Part shown: one piece after another, positions 26,648 to 34,451 of the stretch
How the letters are laid out: each line of letters begins with the position of its first letter
Position numbering within the stretch: the stretch's first letter is position 1
DNA from: FEN-1279 sp964400285
GTDB taxonomy: Bacteria; Bacteroidota; Ignavibacteria; Tepidaquicellales; Tepidaquicellaceae
Direction: 5' to 3'
NCBI GenBank assembly: GCA_964400285.1
Contig: CAYNTK010000008.1
Coordinates: forward strand, 1 to 64,000
Length of the DNA: 64,000 nt
Made by a program: the position numbers and the translations under genes
Notes under the pieces: model-generated
Database searches by the model: none
What the model was told of the DNA's origin: nothing
The model's input: the letters and a program-made list of their open reading frames with translations, nothing else

Positions 26648-27298
26648 ATGAACGGAATAAAAACAATAACGGAAAAATCACCTGTTCAAAGAGATGCACT
26701 TGAATTAATAAAAGCAATAAAAAATCAACGTGCAAAAATTGTTAAAAAACACGGTGCAATAAAAGTAAATAAGATTGTAAAAGGACTTGAAGCTATTACA
26801 AAATTAACACCTAAAAATGTAGAAGAAGCAAACAAAAAAGGTGCTAACTTAAAACTCATTACAATAAAAGCACAAGAAATATTATCAGGTGTAATTGATG
26901 GTGATGGCTTACTTGGAAAAAACATAAAGCGTGTATTATTCAATAAAATATCAAATGTAAGTTATCCTTATTTATTACAGGATACACAAAATGCAATAAA
27001 CTTTTATTCGGCATACTCAAAAAAATATCCTAAAGACACTTGGTTTAAAAAAATGACAGAAGAAATGCAGAAAAAATACGAATCGATAAAACAGGCACAG
27101 GTAAAAAACGATGCAAGTTTGATATATATTCCGCAGATTGTTATTCCTGATAAAAGATATCCTGTATATAAAAGTAAAACTGATACTAAAGTAAAAGAAG
27201 CAAATCAAGCAAAAGTCATACAGGCATATTTACCATATATAGTTATGGGCGGTGTATTATTGCTTGTAATATTAAGTCAATCAAAGCAAAAAAAATAA
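26648..27298 (+). CDS. Tail-anchored structural-block protein, 216 aa
   Basis: The first 190 residues are helical and lysine-rich, with GDGLLGKNIKR in the middle resembling the LLG motifs of its neighbours. The chain ends in one membrane helix (LPYIVMGGVLLLVILS, about 194-210) and a basic tip. It lies 6 bp after the 548-aa gene and directly abuts the 160-aa gene. The layout, a soluble body with a C-terminal anchor, is shared with three neighbours. Probably a virion membrane protein. No family recognised. Confidence 0.58.
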   Translation: MNGIKTITEKSPVQRDALELIKAIKNQRAKIVKKHGAIKVNKIVKGLEAITKLTPKNVEEANKKGANLKLITIKAQEILSGVIDGDGLLGKNIKRVLFNKISNVSYPYLLQDTQNAINFYSAYSKKYPKDTWFKKMTEEMQKKYESIKQAQVKNDASLIYIPQIVIPDKRYPVYKSKTDTKVKEANQAKVIQAYLPYIVMGGVLLLVILSQSKQKK

Positions 27299-27781
27299 AT
27301 GTTAATCGATACAAAAAATATTGATACCGTAATACTTGGTGCCGGTAAACCACGTAAGAAAAAAAATATAAAAATAAAACAGTATAAAAATATTAGTTCA
27401 AATCCGAATCAACCTTTTTTTGATTACTTAAACAAAACTGTATTTGATGAAAGTAAATATGCAGAACTAAATAGAATGTCAAAGGAATGGACAGAGGAAA
27501 ATATAAAAAATCAAAAATTAAAAGATGCAAAAAAGAAAAATCAAACTCATATTATAAATTACAATCAAGACAGCAATATAATAACAGTTGAGAAAGTTCC
27601 ACAAAAAAAAGCACCAATACAAAAGATTGTAGATGTAGCAACCGATTTACCGGGAACAATAATGGATGAAGTAAAAACAGGAATTGAAAATGTAGCTGGA
27701 ATAGACTGGACAAAAATAATGCTATGGGGTGGTCTTGCAATTGCTGGGTTTTTAATAATAATGTTAATTGTGAAAAAATAA
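27299..27781 (+). CDS. Tail-anchored structural-block protein, 160 aa
   Basis: The N-terminus holds NIDTVILGAGKPRKKKNIK, an LG motif followed by a basic stretch. A charged middle and one membrane helix at the C-terminus (IMLWGGLAIAGFLIIMLIV) with a KK tip follow. The start codon immediately follows the stop of the previous gene and the stop abuts the next start. The neighbours share this architecture, so a common place in a lipid layer of a virion is the simplest reading. No domain match. Confidence 0.55.
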   Translation: MLIDTKNIDTVILGAGKPRKKKNIKIKQYKNISSNPNQPFFDYLNKTVFDESKYAELNRMSKEWTEENIKNQKLKDAKKKNQTHIINYNQDSNIITVEKVPQKKAPIQKIVDVATDLPGTIMDEVKTGIENVAGIDWTKIMLWGGLAIAGFLIIMLIVKK

Positions 27782-28063
27782 ATGGCAAAGGGAAATATAA
27801 ATATTGCTAAAAAAAAATATATGGACTTTCACGGCAAAGATAAAGCCGTAATTACAAATAAAGTATTTGAAATACCTGAAACATTAATATTCATAGGTGA
27901 TGCTTATGCAATCAACTATGCATCGGATAAGTGGGATGGTGTTAAAAGATACTACGAACATAAACTAAAAGCTCACGGGCAGATATATATATCACCTGAT
28001 GGCAAAACAATATTAATAACAGGATTAAAATTAAATATAAAACCTGAAGGACTAACGGGATAA
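27782..28063 (+). CDS. Small conserved-looking protein of the structural block, 93 aa
   Basis: A compact, soluble, beta-rich protein with a regular pattern: KKYMDFHGKDK near the start, YAINYASDKWDGVKRYYEHKL in the middle and QIYISPDGKTILITGLKL near the end. It has no membrane segment, unlike its neighbours. It is translated without a gap after the 160-aa gene. I do not know its family; it may be a minor capsid or assembly factor. Confidence 0.5.
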   Translation: MAKGNINIAKKKYMDFHGKDKAVITNKVFEIPETLIFIGDAYAINYASDKWDGVKRYYEHKLKAHGQIYISPDGKTILITGLKLNIKPEGLTG

Positions 28064-28081
28064 AAAAAAATAAAAATAATT

Positions 28082-28891
28082 ATGAAAAAAATAATAAAAA
28101 TAGTAAACCCGAAAAGATGTAAAAATCCTATATTGATTCAATCACCTTTTCGTAGAATTAAAAGAGCTGATACATTCAAAGCTAAAAATCCAAAGGAATA
28201 TAAAAAAACAATTTCATTAATCAAAAAAAATATTAATATGTCAAATCCAAAAAAAAGAACTCGCAGAAAAAACCCTGTAACGGTTTCTAATCCCGCAATC
28301 GTAGCAAATAAAAAAAGAAGAATGCACCGCAGAAGAAATCCATCTAATACCGGCGGGGGTATTGGATTTAATATGGGCTACATAAAAGAATTATTAATGG
28401 ATGGTGCAATTGTAGGTGGTTCAATGATAGCTACTAACTGGGCTACCAATTATATAAATTCGAAATGGTTGCAAACCGAAAACAAATGGTTAAGATACTT
28501 AATGATGTTTGGAATCGGTGTAGCTGGTGGCTGGTTAATCGGCAAAGCAAACTCAAGAGTTGGTAAAAACTTTGCAGTTGGTGCTACTGCTTTAACTATC
28601 TGGACCATTGCAAACGAAAATCTCGACTTTTTAAAACAGCAAAAATTACAAGTATTAAAAGGATACGATGATGAAGATGCATTACTTGGAAACTTAACAC
28701 TTGGTGAACTGATTGAAGCTCGAGAAATGGCACAAAACGTAATAAGTCAAAACAATGCAGAACTAAGTGGCGAGCTTGTAGATAATTTAGAGGGAAACGT
28801 AGGAGATGTAAATACACCGATGTATGGAGACGAGGGCTTAATACTTGGTGCTGGTGCTGAATTTCCAGAACAGCAAACAGTATCGTATTAA
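28082..28891 (+). CDS. Basic, Asn-Pro-rich membrane protein, possible genome-membrane linker
   Basis: A 269-aa protein in three parts. Residues 1-90 are very basic and repeat Lys/Arg-Asn-Pro (KNP, RKNP, RRRNP), as expected for nucleic acid binding. Residues 95-190 contain three hydrophobic, glycine-rich segments (e.g. YLMMFGIGVAGGWLIG). The C-terminal part is acidic with DALLGNLTLGELIEAR and LILGAGAEF. This could tie the packaged genome to a membrane. It lies 18 bp after the 93-aa gene, and its stop overlaps the next start (TAATG). Confidence 0.58.
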   Translation: MKKIIKIVNPKRCKNPILIQSPFRRIKRADTFKAKNPKEYKKTISLIKKNINMSNPKKRTRRKNPVTVSNPAIVANKKRRMHRRRNPSNTGGGIGFNMGYIKELLMDGAIVGGSMIATNWATNYINSKWLQTENKWLRYLMMFGIGVAGGWLIGKANSRVGKNFAVGATALTIWTIANENLDFLKQQKLQVLKGYDDEDALLGNLTLGELIEAREMAQNVISQNNAELSGELVDNLEGNVGDVNTPMYGDEGLILGAGAEFPEQQTVSY

Positions 28892-29088
28892 TGCAAAATG
28901 ATAAAGAAATATTCAAACAAATTTTAAAAGCAAGAGAAAACTTCTATATTGCTTTTAGAGAAATAAAAAATAAAAATGAAATATACTTAACTCAAAGTCA
29001 ATATAGACTTTCAAAAAGATTTATTGAAGAAATAAATCGAATGTCGGACACATTGATAAAAATATTTTCAAAAGGAATAATTAAATAA
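28891..29088 (+). CDS. Small helical protein, 65 aa
   Basis: A charged, helical 65-aa protein (FKQILKARENFYIAFREIKNK at the start) with no recognised domain. Its ATG overlaps the stop of the basic membrane protein, so translation is coupled. It lies 60 bp before the candidate major capsid gene, so an assembly-factor role is possible but unproven. Confidence 0.45.
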   Translation: MQNDKEIFKQILKARENFYIAFREIKNKNEIYLTQSQYRLSKRFIEEINRMSDTLIKIFSKGIIK

Positions 29089-29148
29089 AACATTTATAAA
29101 CTAAAAATAGCACTAAAAAAAAGTGAACGTGCTGAAAGGGAAAAAAAA

Positions 29149-29754
29149 ATGAAAAAAATGTCATTATCGGCAATTAAAAGTGAAGTGCCGGGAAAAGCAT
29201 CTCAAATACTTGCATCGATAAGAGGTTCAGCTGCATTAACTGGAGCAGTTGGAACTGAAACATTAAGATTGTTTGCACTCAATCAGGGTTCGTTAGCACC
29301 GTATCTTACATCTCAGATTGGAACAAACGGACAGCTCCCTGACCCCGAACAATTCTTAATCACTGGAATCAGATTTACTTTGCTAGCATCGAATGGCTTT
29401 GCACCATTATTCTATGACTTCTACGATGTATTCTTGAAATCAGTATTTGAATTAAAGATATCAAATAAAACTGAGTTCGAAGGTGCATTGGTAGATTTCT
29501 TACCACCAAACATTGTAGTTCCTATTGATAGCAAACCGGAACAAACAAGATGCGTAAACCTTGCAAGTTTCGTATCATTGAAAAACAATCCGATAAAAAT
29601 CGACCCGGGACGTCAATATGAACTAAATGTCAGCGTGACAAAAACAATTGCAGTATCTGGAAATGCTTATGGAGCGGCTGGTTATTCTTCGAATTACGGA
29701 ACACTATATCTCAATGCAGTAATGAGTGGCTTCAAAGAAGTTGCTGTGAAATAA
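29149..29754 (+). CDS. Candidate major capsid protein (small beta-rich)
   Basis: A 201-aa protein without membrane helices. After a small-residue N-terminal helix (PGKASQILASIRGSAALTGAVG) it reads as alternating beta strands: EQFLITGIRFTLLAS, SVFELKISNKTEF, NIVVPIDS, IDPGRQYELNVSVTKT and TLYLNAVMSGFKEVAVK. The length and strand spacing suit a single jelly roll. It has its own upstream gap with a GAAAGGG just before the start and is followed by a strong terminator, as expected for a highly made virion protein. It shares FLIT(G/S)I with the next gene. No named family is recognised. Confidence 0.55.
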   Translation: MKKMSLSAIKSEVPGKASQILASIRGSAALTGAVGTETLRLFALNQGSLAPYLTSQIGTNGQLPDPEQFLITGIRFTLLASNGFAPLFYDFYDVFLKSVFELKISNKTEFEGALVDFLPPNIVVPIDSKPEQTRCVNLASFVSLKNNPIKIDPGRQYELNVSVTKTIAVSGNAYGAAGYSSNYGTLYLNAVMSGFKEVAVK

Positions 29755-29774
29755 AATTGTTTTCTTTACTTAAA

Positions 29775-29820
29775 TTAAAATGCACGGTTTTTTATAACAG
29801 TTTTTAGCCGTGCATTTTAA
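29775..29820. terminator. 13-bp perfect hairpin after the candidate capsid gene
   Basis: Arms 29775-29787 and 29808-29820 (TTAAAATGCACGG and its complement) pair perfectly around a 20-nt loop. It lies 20 bp past the stop codon. Only short T/A follows, so termination may be partial, leaving reduced transcription of the downstream minor genes. Confidence 0.75.
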
Positions 29821-29863
29821 AAATATTATTAAAAATAATTTAACAATTTAAAATAATTTAAAA

Positions 29864-30310
29864 ATGGAAAAAATAAAATTTTCTCATAGAACACCTGATG
29901 TTCTTGAAAAAAAATACAAAGAAATGGGAATGAATGTATGTTTCTTATCATTTGTTTCCGGAGTCATAGCATCTGGTGCTTCTACAATTCTCGTTCAGAC
30001 ACTTGATAGAGGGATAGACTTTTATCCACGTGAATTAGTTGGTCATAGCTGGCAAAGTGGAATGGTAACTTTTGTTCAGCAACCATTCTTAATAACAAGT
30101 ATAATGATTGGAAACACTATAAATAGGTTATATGGAGCTGGTATATATTCTGATATCATTAAACCAATTGTAGCCGGACAAACCTCTATCGGCTTACCGT
30201 TTACTGGATATATAAGAGCAAATACAAATATACAATTCGGAGTAACTAATATAAGTTCTGTATCTACAATTATTGCTTTATATTTAATTGGAGAATCAAA
30301 GCCACTATAA
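29864..30310 (+). CDS. Second capsid candidate (small beta-rich), 148 aa
   Basis: A 148-aa beta-rich protein. It includes QQPFLITSIMIGNTINRLYGAGIY, which parallels EQFLITGIRFTLLASNG of the upstream candidate, then VAGQTSIGLPFTGYIRANTNIQFGVTNIS and a closing strand IIALYLIGES. The pattern suggests another single jelly roll, for example a partner capsid or vertex protein. It is separated from the first candidate by the terminator and from the next gene by 11 bp. Confidence in the fold is moderate; there is no direct family match. Confidence 0.5.
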   Translation: MEKIKFSHRTPDVLEKKYKEMGMNVCFLSFVSGVIASGASTILVQTLDRGIDFYPRELVGHSWQSGMVTFVQQPFLITSIMIGNTINRLYGAGIYSDIIKPIVAGQTSIGLPFTGYIRANTNIQFGVTNISSVSTIIALYLIGESKPL

Positions 30311-30321
30311 ATTTAATTAAA

Positions 30322-30921
30322 ATGGAAAATAATAAAGTAATTAAAGATAAAAGAATAAAAGACTTTACTAATGCAAGGCATTATTCTACAATACATCAAT
30401 TTAACAATGCTTTTAATTTAGATGTAAATATTACTGATGAGCATTATATAGAATTGGTGGAATATAGAAGTATGCTTGTTCAGTTTAGATCACCTGCGGG
30501 TTTTCGAGAAAAAACAGGTTCAATGAATCAAGTCGAGCATGCTAATATGCCTGTATATGATGGCAGTGGTAATATAAATCAATATCCATTTGAGTGTTTA
30601 AATTTTTCATTTGAGATACAGGATAATATTGGAAGGATATCGAAAGATATATATATTGGAAATTATTTAATGTTAATAAAAAATCAAACGAATAATTTGC
30701 TTGGGGCCTTACATTTTCCTTTAGAAAAAGCTAAATTAATAAAACCTCATTTATATTTTGATAGTTCTAAGGTTAGCACTTTAAAATTTATTATTTCACC
30801 ATCTCAAGTGGAATCATATATGGGGACTACTGATAACATTAGTATGTATCTATATTTTAAATTTATTGAATATCCGAAATCAATATATTACTTTAGACAA
30901 GAAGGGAGAATTTATTTATAA
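30322..30921 (+). CDS. Beta-rich structural-block protein, 199 aa
   Basis: A soluble protein with many predicted strands (YIELVEYRSMLVQFRSPAG, LNFSFEIQDNIG, TLKFIISPSQVES, ISMYLYFKFIEYP) and no membrane segment or known domain. It might be a minor capsid, penton or spike protein. Its stop overlaps the start of the following 68-aa membrane protein by one base. Position and composition are the only evidence. Confidence 0.5.
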   Translation: MENNKVIKDKRIKDFTNARHYSTIHQFNNAFNLDVNITDEHYIELVEYRSMLVQFRSPAGFREKTGSMNQVEHANMPVYDGSGNINQYPFECLNFSFEIQDNIGRISKDIYIGNYLMLIKNQTNNLLGALHFPLEKAKLIKPHLYFDSSKVSTLKFIISPSQVESYMGTTDNISMYLYFKFIEYPKSIYYFRQEGRIYL

Positions 30922-31127
30922 TGATACATCCCGAAATAGCAATATACAGTCTTGTAATGAATATTATATTAGTTACAATAATTGGATTAATCGGTTTTAA
31001 TTATAAAAGCCAGATAAAACGTATCGACAAGCACGATGAAGTGCTTGACGAAATACGAAACGACATATCTGTAATCAAAAGTGATGTATCATATTTACGA
31101 GGTAAATATTCTTTAGAAAAAAACTAA
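30921..31127 (+). CDS. Small membrane protein with coiled-coil tail
   Basis: A 68-aa protein: one N-terminal membrane helix (IAIYSLVMNIILVTIIGLIGF) followed by a charged heptad-like tail (IDKHDEVLDEIRNDISVIKSDVSYLR). This layout is common among phage holin-accessory proteins of the XhlA type and small virion membrane proteins. It sits between the 199-aa protein and the transglycosylase, 12 bp before the latter. Confidence 0.52.
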   Translation: MIHPEIAIYSLVMNIILVTIIGLIGFNYKSQIKRIDKHDEVLDEIRNDISVIKSDVSYLRGKYSLEKN

Positions 31128-31139
31128 TCGGGGGGTATT

Positions 31140-31742
31140 ATGTTAATAGACATAACACCCTCGAATGAACTACTTGGATACAATCTACCATCTGTTTTTG
31201 TTCAAGAAGTCTATAATATATCTAAACGGCTCGGATGCAATCCAAGCGACTTACTTGATGTAATGAACTTCGAAACTGGCGGAACATTCTCACCATCTAT
31301 ACAAAATCCATCCACAAAAGCAACTGGACTGATACAATTTATGCCCTCGACAGCAAAATCACTTGGGACATCGATATCGGCATTAAAAAATATGTCAAGA
31401 TTAGAACAATTAAAATATGTAGAAAAATATTTATATCCGTATAGAGGAAAAATTGGAAATCTACTAAACTTATGTATGGCTGTATTTTATCCTGATGCAA
31501 TAGGCAAACCTGATTATAAATTTCCACAAAAAGTAGTAAAACAAAATCCAGGAATATACACACCTCGAGACTATGTAAATAAAGTATTGCAAAAAGCTGG
31601 CAGAAGCAATACCTCGATAAAAAATAACAATACCAATAAACAAAAAGAAATAATACCTCCACAATTTCAAATCAAAGACATTGCACTGCCAGCAATTGCA
31701 GTTGGATTAATATTAATGATACCTCTTGTAATCAGCAAATAA
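31140..31742 (+). CDS. Lytic transglycosylase with C-terminal membrane anchor
   Basis: A 200-aa SLT-type enzyme that cleaves the glycan strands of peptidoglycan. The catalytic Glu is E45 in VMNFETGGTFSPS, and the partner motif is ATGLIQFMP (61-69). The C-terminus is a membrane helix (IALPAIAVGLILMIPLVIS) with a Lys tip, and the N-terminus has PSNELLG. A good ribosome site (GGGGG) precedes the start. Anchoring by the tail and position in the structural block suggest a virion enzyme for entry rather than the release lysin, which is the amidase. Confidence 0.85.
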   Translation: MLIDITPSNELLGYNLPSVFVQEVYNISKRLGCNPSDLLDVMNFETGGTFSPSIQNPSTKATGLIQFMPSTAKSLGTSISALKNMSRLEQLKYVEKYLYPYRGKIGNLLNLCMAVFYPDAIGKPDYKFPQKVVKQNPGIYTPRDYVNKVLQKAGRSNTSIKNNNTNKQKEIIPPQFQIKDIALPAIAVGLILMIPLVISK

Positions 31743-31859
31743 CAATTGAATTAATTGTTTTTGATTTATTAAAACAAAAAACAATGTAAACAATAATTGC
31801 TGTATAAAAAATTATTATATATATTTGCCTACTTTTAAAAACTAAAATCAAAAAAAACT

Positions 31860-33122
31860 ATGGCAAAAAAAACAATAGAAGTATCTGAAATCAAACAAGA
31901 TGAAAATCTAATCAAAAATTATACAGAAAAAAACATTGTTGAAAAAAATCCTGAATTTGAATCTGCCCTCGAGGAACTATCGAACACTTATCCCAAAGAA
32001 TTAAACACCCTCGAATCTCGAATCTACAAAAAAACTGAAAGTGGCAAAAGATTTTTTATATGCAAATTAGATTATTTTCCAGATGAATCACTAATTCAGG
32101 AAAAATATGGACCAGGAGAATACATTGTATATTGCTATGCATTTATAGATGGCAAGCGGAAATTTCTCGGCTCTCCAGTTGTAAATATTTACGAACTAAA
32201 ACAAAAAGAACAAACACCTATTCAGGATACAAAAGATAATTCGGAAAACATATTACTTGAGAAATTAAAAGCATATCGAGAAGCAGGATTGATAAAAGAA
32301 AATGGAAACGAAAATACAAATACAATGATGTCTTTAATAACTAATATGATGCTTGAAACACAAAAAACTAATCAAGCGATACTATTAAAAATGTTAGAGG
32401 TAAAAAGTGATAACAAAAATGACAAAATTCTTGAATTACTATTAATGAAAGCACTCGACAAAACCGATGTTTCAAAAGAAATAGATACAATATTAAAAAT
32501 AAAAGATTCTTTAATACCTGAAACATCTGGTGATAATGATATCTTTGGAAATTTAGTAAAGCTTGCACCGGCATTTTTACAAATAGCCGCACAAGAAAAA
32601 ACTCAAAACTATATACCACAAAATACACAAATAAAAAAACCAAAAGCACCTCTAAATATAAAAGCTCTTGAGGAATACATAAATAAAGTTGCAGAAAAAA
32701 AAGCACAAGAAATAATTGATAGAGAGTTTCCACCTGAAAATGAAGAATTAGAACCTAACGTAGAAATCCAATATAAAGAAAATACAGAACCTACAATCGA
32801 TAAAAATCCTGAATTTGATATATCTGATACCTTAAATTCACAAAACGCAAAAATAAACAATAATTTACAAAACAAAGAAATGAATATAATAGAAAAACAA
32901 TCTATCGAACAAATAAAAAAAGCACCAGAAGAAACAAAAATAAAAATACTAACAATGTATTTAAACACTTTGCCTTACAAACAGGTATTAGAATTTTGTC
33001 TTAATTATGAAATTGCAAAAGATAAAAACGAATTTGATGAATATGTATTAAAAAGTGGATTCGTAATTCCTGAACAATACAACGAACAAACAATGGCACA
33101 AAAAGCTGTATCGAGCATATAA
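31860..33122 (+). CDS. 420-aa acidic/coiled-coil protein with N-terminal module shared with a small early protein
   Basis: Residues about 55-115 (IYKKTESGKRFFICKLDYFPDESLIQEKYGPGEY and onward) match the 63-aa early protein at 19594. The rest is rich in Lys, Glu and Asn with coiled-coil stretches (LTNMMLETQKTNQAILLKMLEV) and low-complexity acidic parts. There is no Walker A motif, so it is not a packaging ATPase. It is the last rightward gene, ending before the repeat that separates it from the integrase. A spike, scaffold or DNA-delivery role is possible. No family recognised. Confidence 0.5.
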   Translation: MAKKTIEVSEIKQDENLIKNYTEKNIVEKNPEFESALEELSNTYPKELNTLESRIYKKTESGKRFFICKLDYFPDESLIQEKYGPGEYIVYCYAFIDGKRKFLGSPVVNIYELKQKEQTPIQDTKDNSENILLEKLKAYREAGLIKENGNENTNTMMSLITNMMLETQKTNQAILLKMLEVKSDNKNDKILELLLMKALDKTDVSKEIDTILKIKDSLIPETSGDNDIFGNLVKLAPAFLQIAAQEKTQNYIPQNTQIKKPKAPLNIKALEEYINKVAEKKAQEIIDREFPPENEELEPNVEIQYKENTEPTIDKNPEFDISDTLNSQNAKINNNLQNKEMNIIEKQSIEQIKKAPEETKIKILTMYLNTLPYKQVLEFCLNYEIAKDKNEFDEYVLKSGFVIPEQYNEQTMAQKAVSSI

Positions 33123-33155
33123 CAACAAAAATCAATACGAAAAACAAAACATTTG

Positions 33156-33210
33156 AAAGGACTTTTAGCAGGAGTTTCCAGCCCTCTTTTGCCTGAAAGC
33201 GGAGCTTTCA
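33156..33210 (-). repeat. Structured repeat, copy B, with a second hairpin
   Basis: On the minus strand 33193-33156 repeats copy A: GGCAAAAGAGGGCTGGA is identical, the middle differs and AAAGTCCT recurs. Next to it 33194-33200 and 33204-33210 form a perfect 7-bp hairpin with a 3-nt loop. It lies between the convergent 420-aa gene and integrase, so it may act as a two-way terminator. Confidence 0.6.
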
Positions 33211-33214
33211 AAAT

Positions 33215-34261
33215 TCATATCACAATAGAATTTACAGCATTTCTTAAACTATTAATATCTGAATGCAAATAAATTTTTGTAGTCTCGATATTTTTATGTC
33301 CTAAAATCAAGCTAATCTGATTAATCGGAACGTTTTTATTAGCAAGCTCCGATGCAAAAGTATGTCTTATGCAATGGAAATGATATCTTTCATCGAAATT
33401 TAATTTTCTTAAAATATTTTTAAACATTTTAGATATTTTACTCTTATCGAACCTATTACCGGCTTTATTTGAAAAAAGATATTTATCTTTAAAGTCGATA
33501 TCGAAAATATTGTTATAAAAATATATTCTATTCTTTATAACTTCGATTAAGGTATCTGAAACTGGAATAATTCTATTCTCATTTGTTTTAATTCTAAAAT
33601 TATCTTTGTTACAAATATTAATTGTATTATTCTTAAAATCTATATCTTTAATTTGAATATTTAAAATCTCATTAAGTCTGCATCCAGTATGGAAAGCAAA
33701 TAAAATAATATCTTTGTAAACCGAATCACTAATATTTTTTAATATTAAATTTTTTTCGTATTCGGTAAAAGCAATAAAATTCTTCTTAGGTGTTATAAAT
33801 TGTTTAACACTTTTACAGGGATTTGAATCTATATAATTAAATTTAATTGCAAAATTAAAAATAGCTTTCAAGGTTCTTAAGTAAATATTAGCAGTTGTTA
33901 GTGCTATTAACTTTGAAAGCTCACTTCTAAAAACAATGATATCATTAATACAATAAAAGTTTAGTGGTTTATCTTCGCGAAATTGCATAAAATATTTAAA
34001 AGTATTCTTATAGATATTCAATGTTCCCGGAGCGTAATCAATTTTAAGATAATTAAGTAATTCGATTTGAAAATCTGATAATAAAATAATTTTATTTCTT
34101 TTAATAAAATTATTTGTTTCATATTTCATTAAGATTTGATTTGCAGCTTGCTTACTTTTACACTTTGTAGATGTTTTTATTAATTTACCTTTAAAATTTT
34201 TATAAGCAATATAATAAGTAACTTCACCTTTTTTGTTTTTTCGTTTAAATAAAAATGCCAT
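33215..34261 (-). CDS. int: Tyrosine recombinase (integrase) of the element
   Basis: A 348-aa phage integrase. It has an N-terminal AP2-like arm-binding part (1-50), a SAM-like core-binding domain (60-155) and a catalytic domain (165-345). All catalytic residues are visible: R195 in TGCRLNE, K225, H296 and R299 in HCIRH, H322 in LGHKN, and Y331 in KIYLH. It lies 192 bp from the intact tRNA-Arg, reading toward the element interior, the standard arrangement for integration into a tRNA 3' end. It has no obvious excisionase next to it; one of the small HTH genes might serve. Confidence 0.95.
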   Translation of the reverse strand: MAFLFKRKNKKGEVTYYIAYKNFKGKLIKTSTKCKSKQAANQILMKYETNNFIKRNKIILLSDFQIELLNYLKIDYAPGTLNIYKNTFKYFMQFREDKPLNFYCINDIIVFRSELSKLIALTTANIYLRTLKAIFNFAIKFNYIDSNPCKSVKQFITPKKNFIAFTEYEKNLILKNISDSVYKDIILFAFHTGCRLNEILNIQIKDIDFKNNTINICNKDNFRIKTNENRIIPVSDTLIEVIKNRIYFYNNIFDIDFKDKYLFSNKAGNRFDKSKISKMFKNILRKLNFDERYHFHCIRHTFASELANKNVPINQISLILGHKNIETTKIYLHSDINSLRNAVNSIVI

Positions 34262-34315
34262 AATTAAATTAATTAAATTTTGAAAATATTAATTTAAAAA
34301 ATGTATTGTATACAC

Positions 34316-34388
34316 AATGATTACTAAATTATAATAAGCAATAAAATATAATACTTAACAAAAATAAGTAATCATTTGGCAAAAGAGG
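34316..34388. repeat. Inverted repeat and copy C of the GGCAAAAGAGG motif near attR
   Basis: AATGATTACT (34316-34325) and AGTAATCATT (34367-34376) are perfect inverted copies 41 nt apart. The right arm runs into ATTTGGCAAAAGAGG (34374-34388), identical to 19211-19225. Between int and the attachment core, these are candidate arm-type integrase or accessory-factor sites. A single ATAAGT half-site (34364-34369) is also here. Confidence 0.5.
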
Positions 34389-34451
34389 TATGAAAGCAAA
34401 TAAAATTCAAATAAAAATAAATGCGAAAAAAGGATGCATTTAATAAAAATC

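Noticed and set aside
31860..33122. The 420-aa protein as the missing packaging ATPase
   Set aside because: No Walker A or B motif is present, and most of it is acidic low-complexity or coiled coil.
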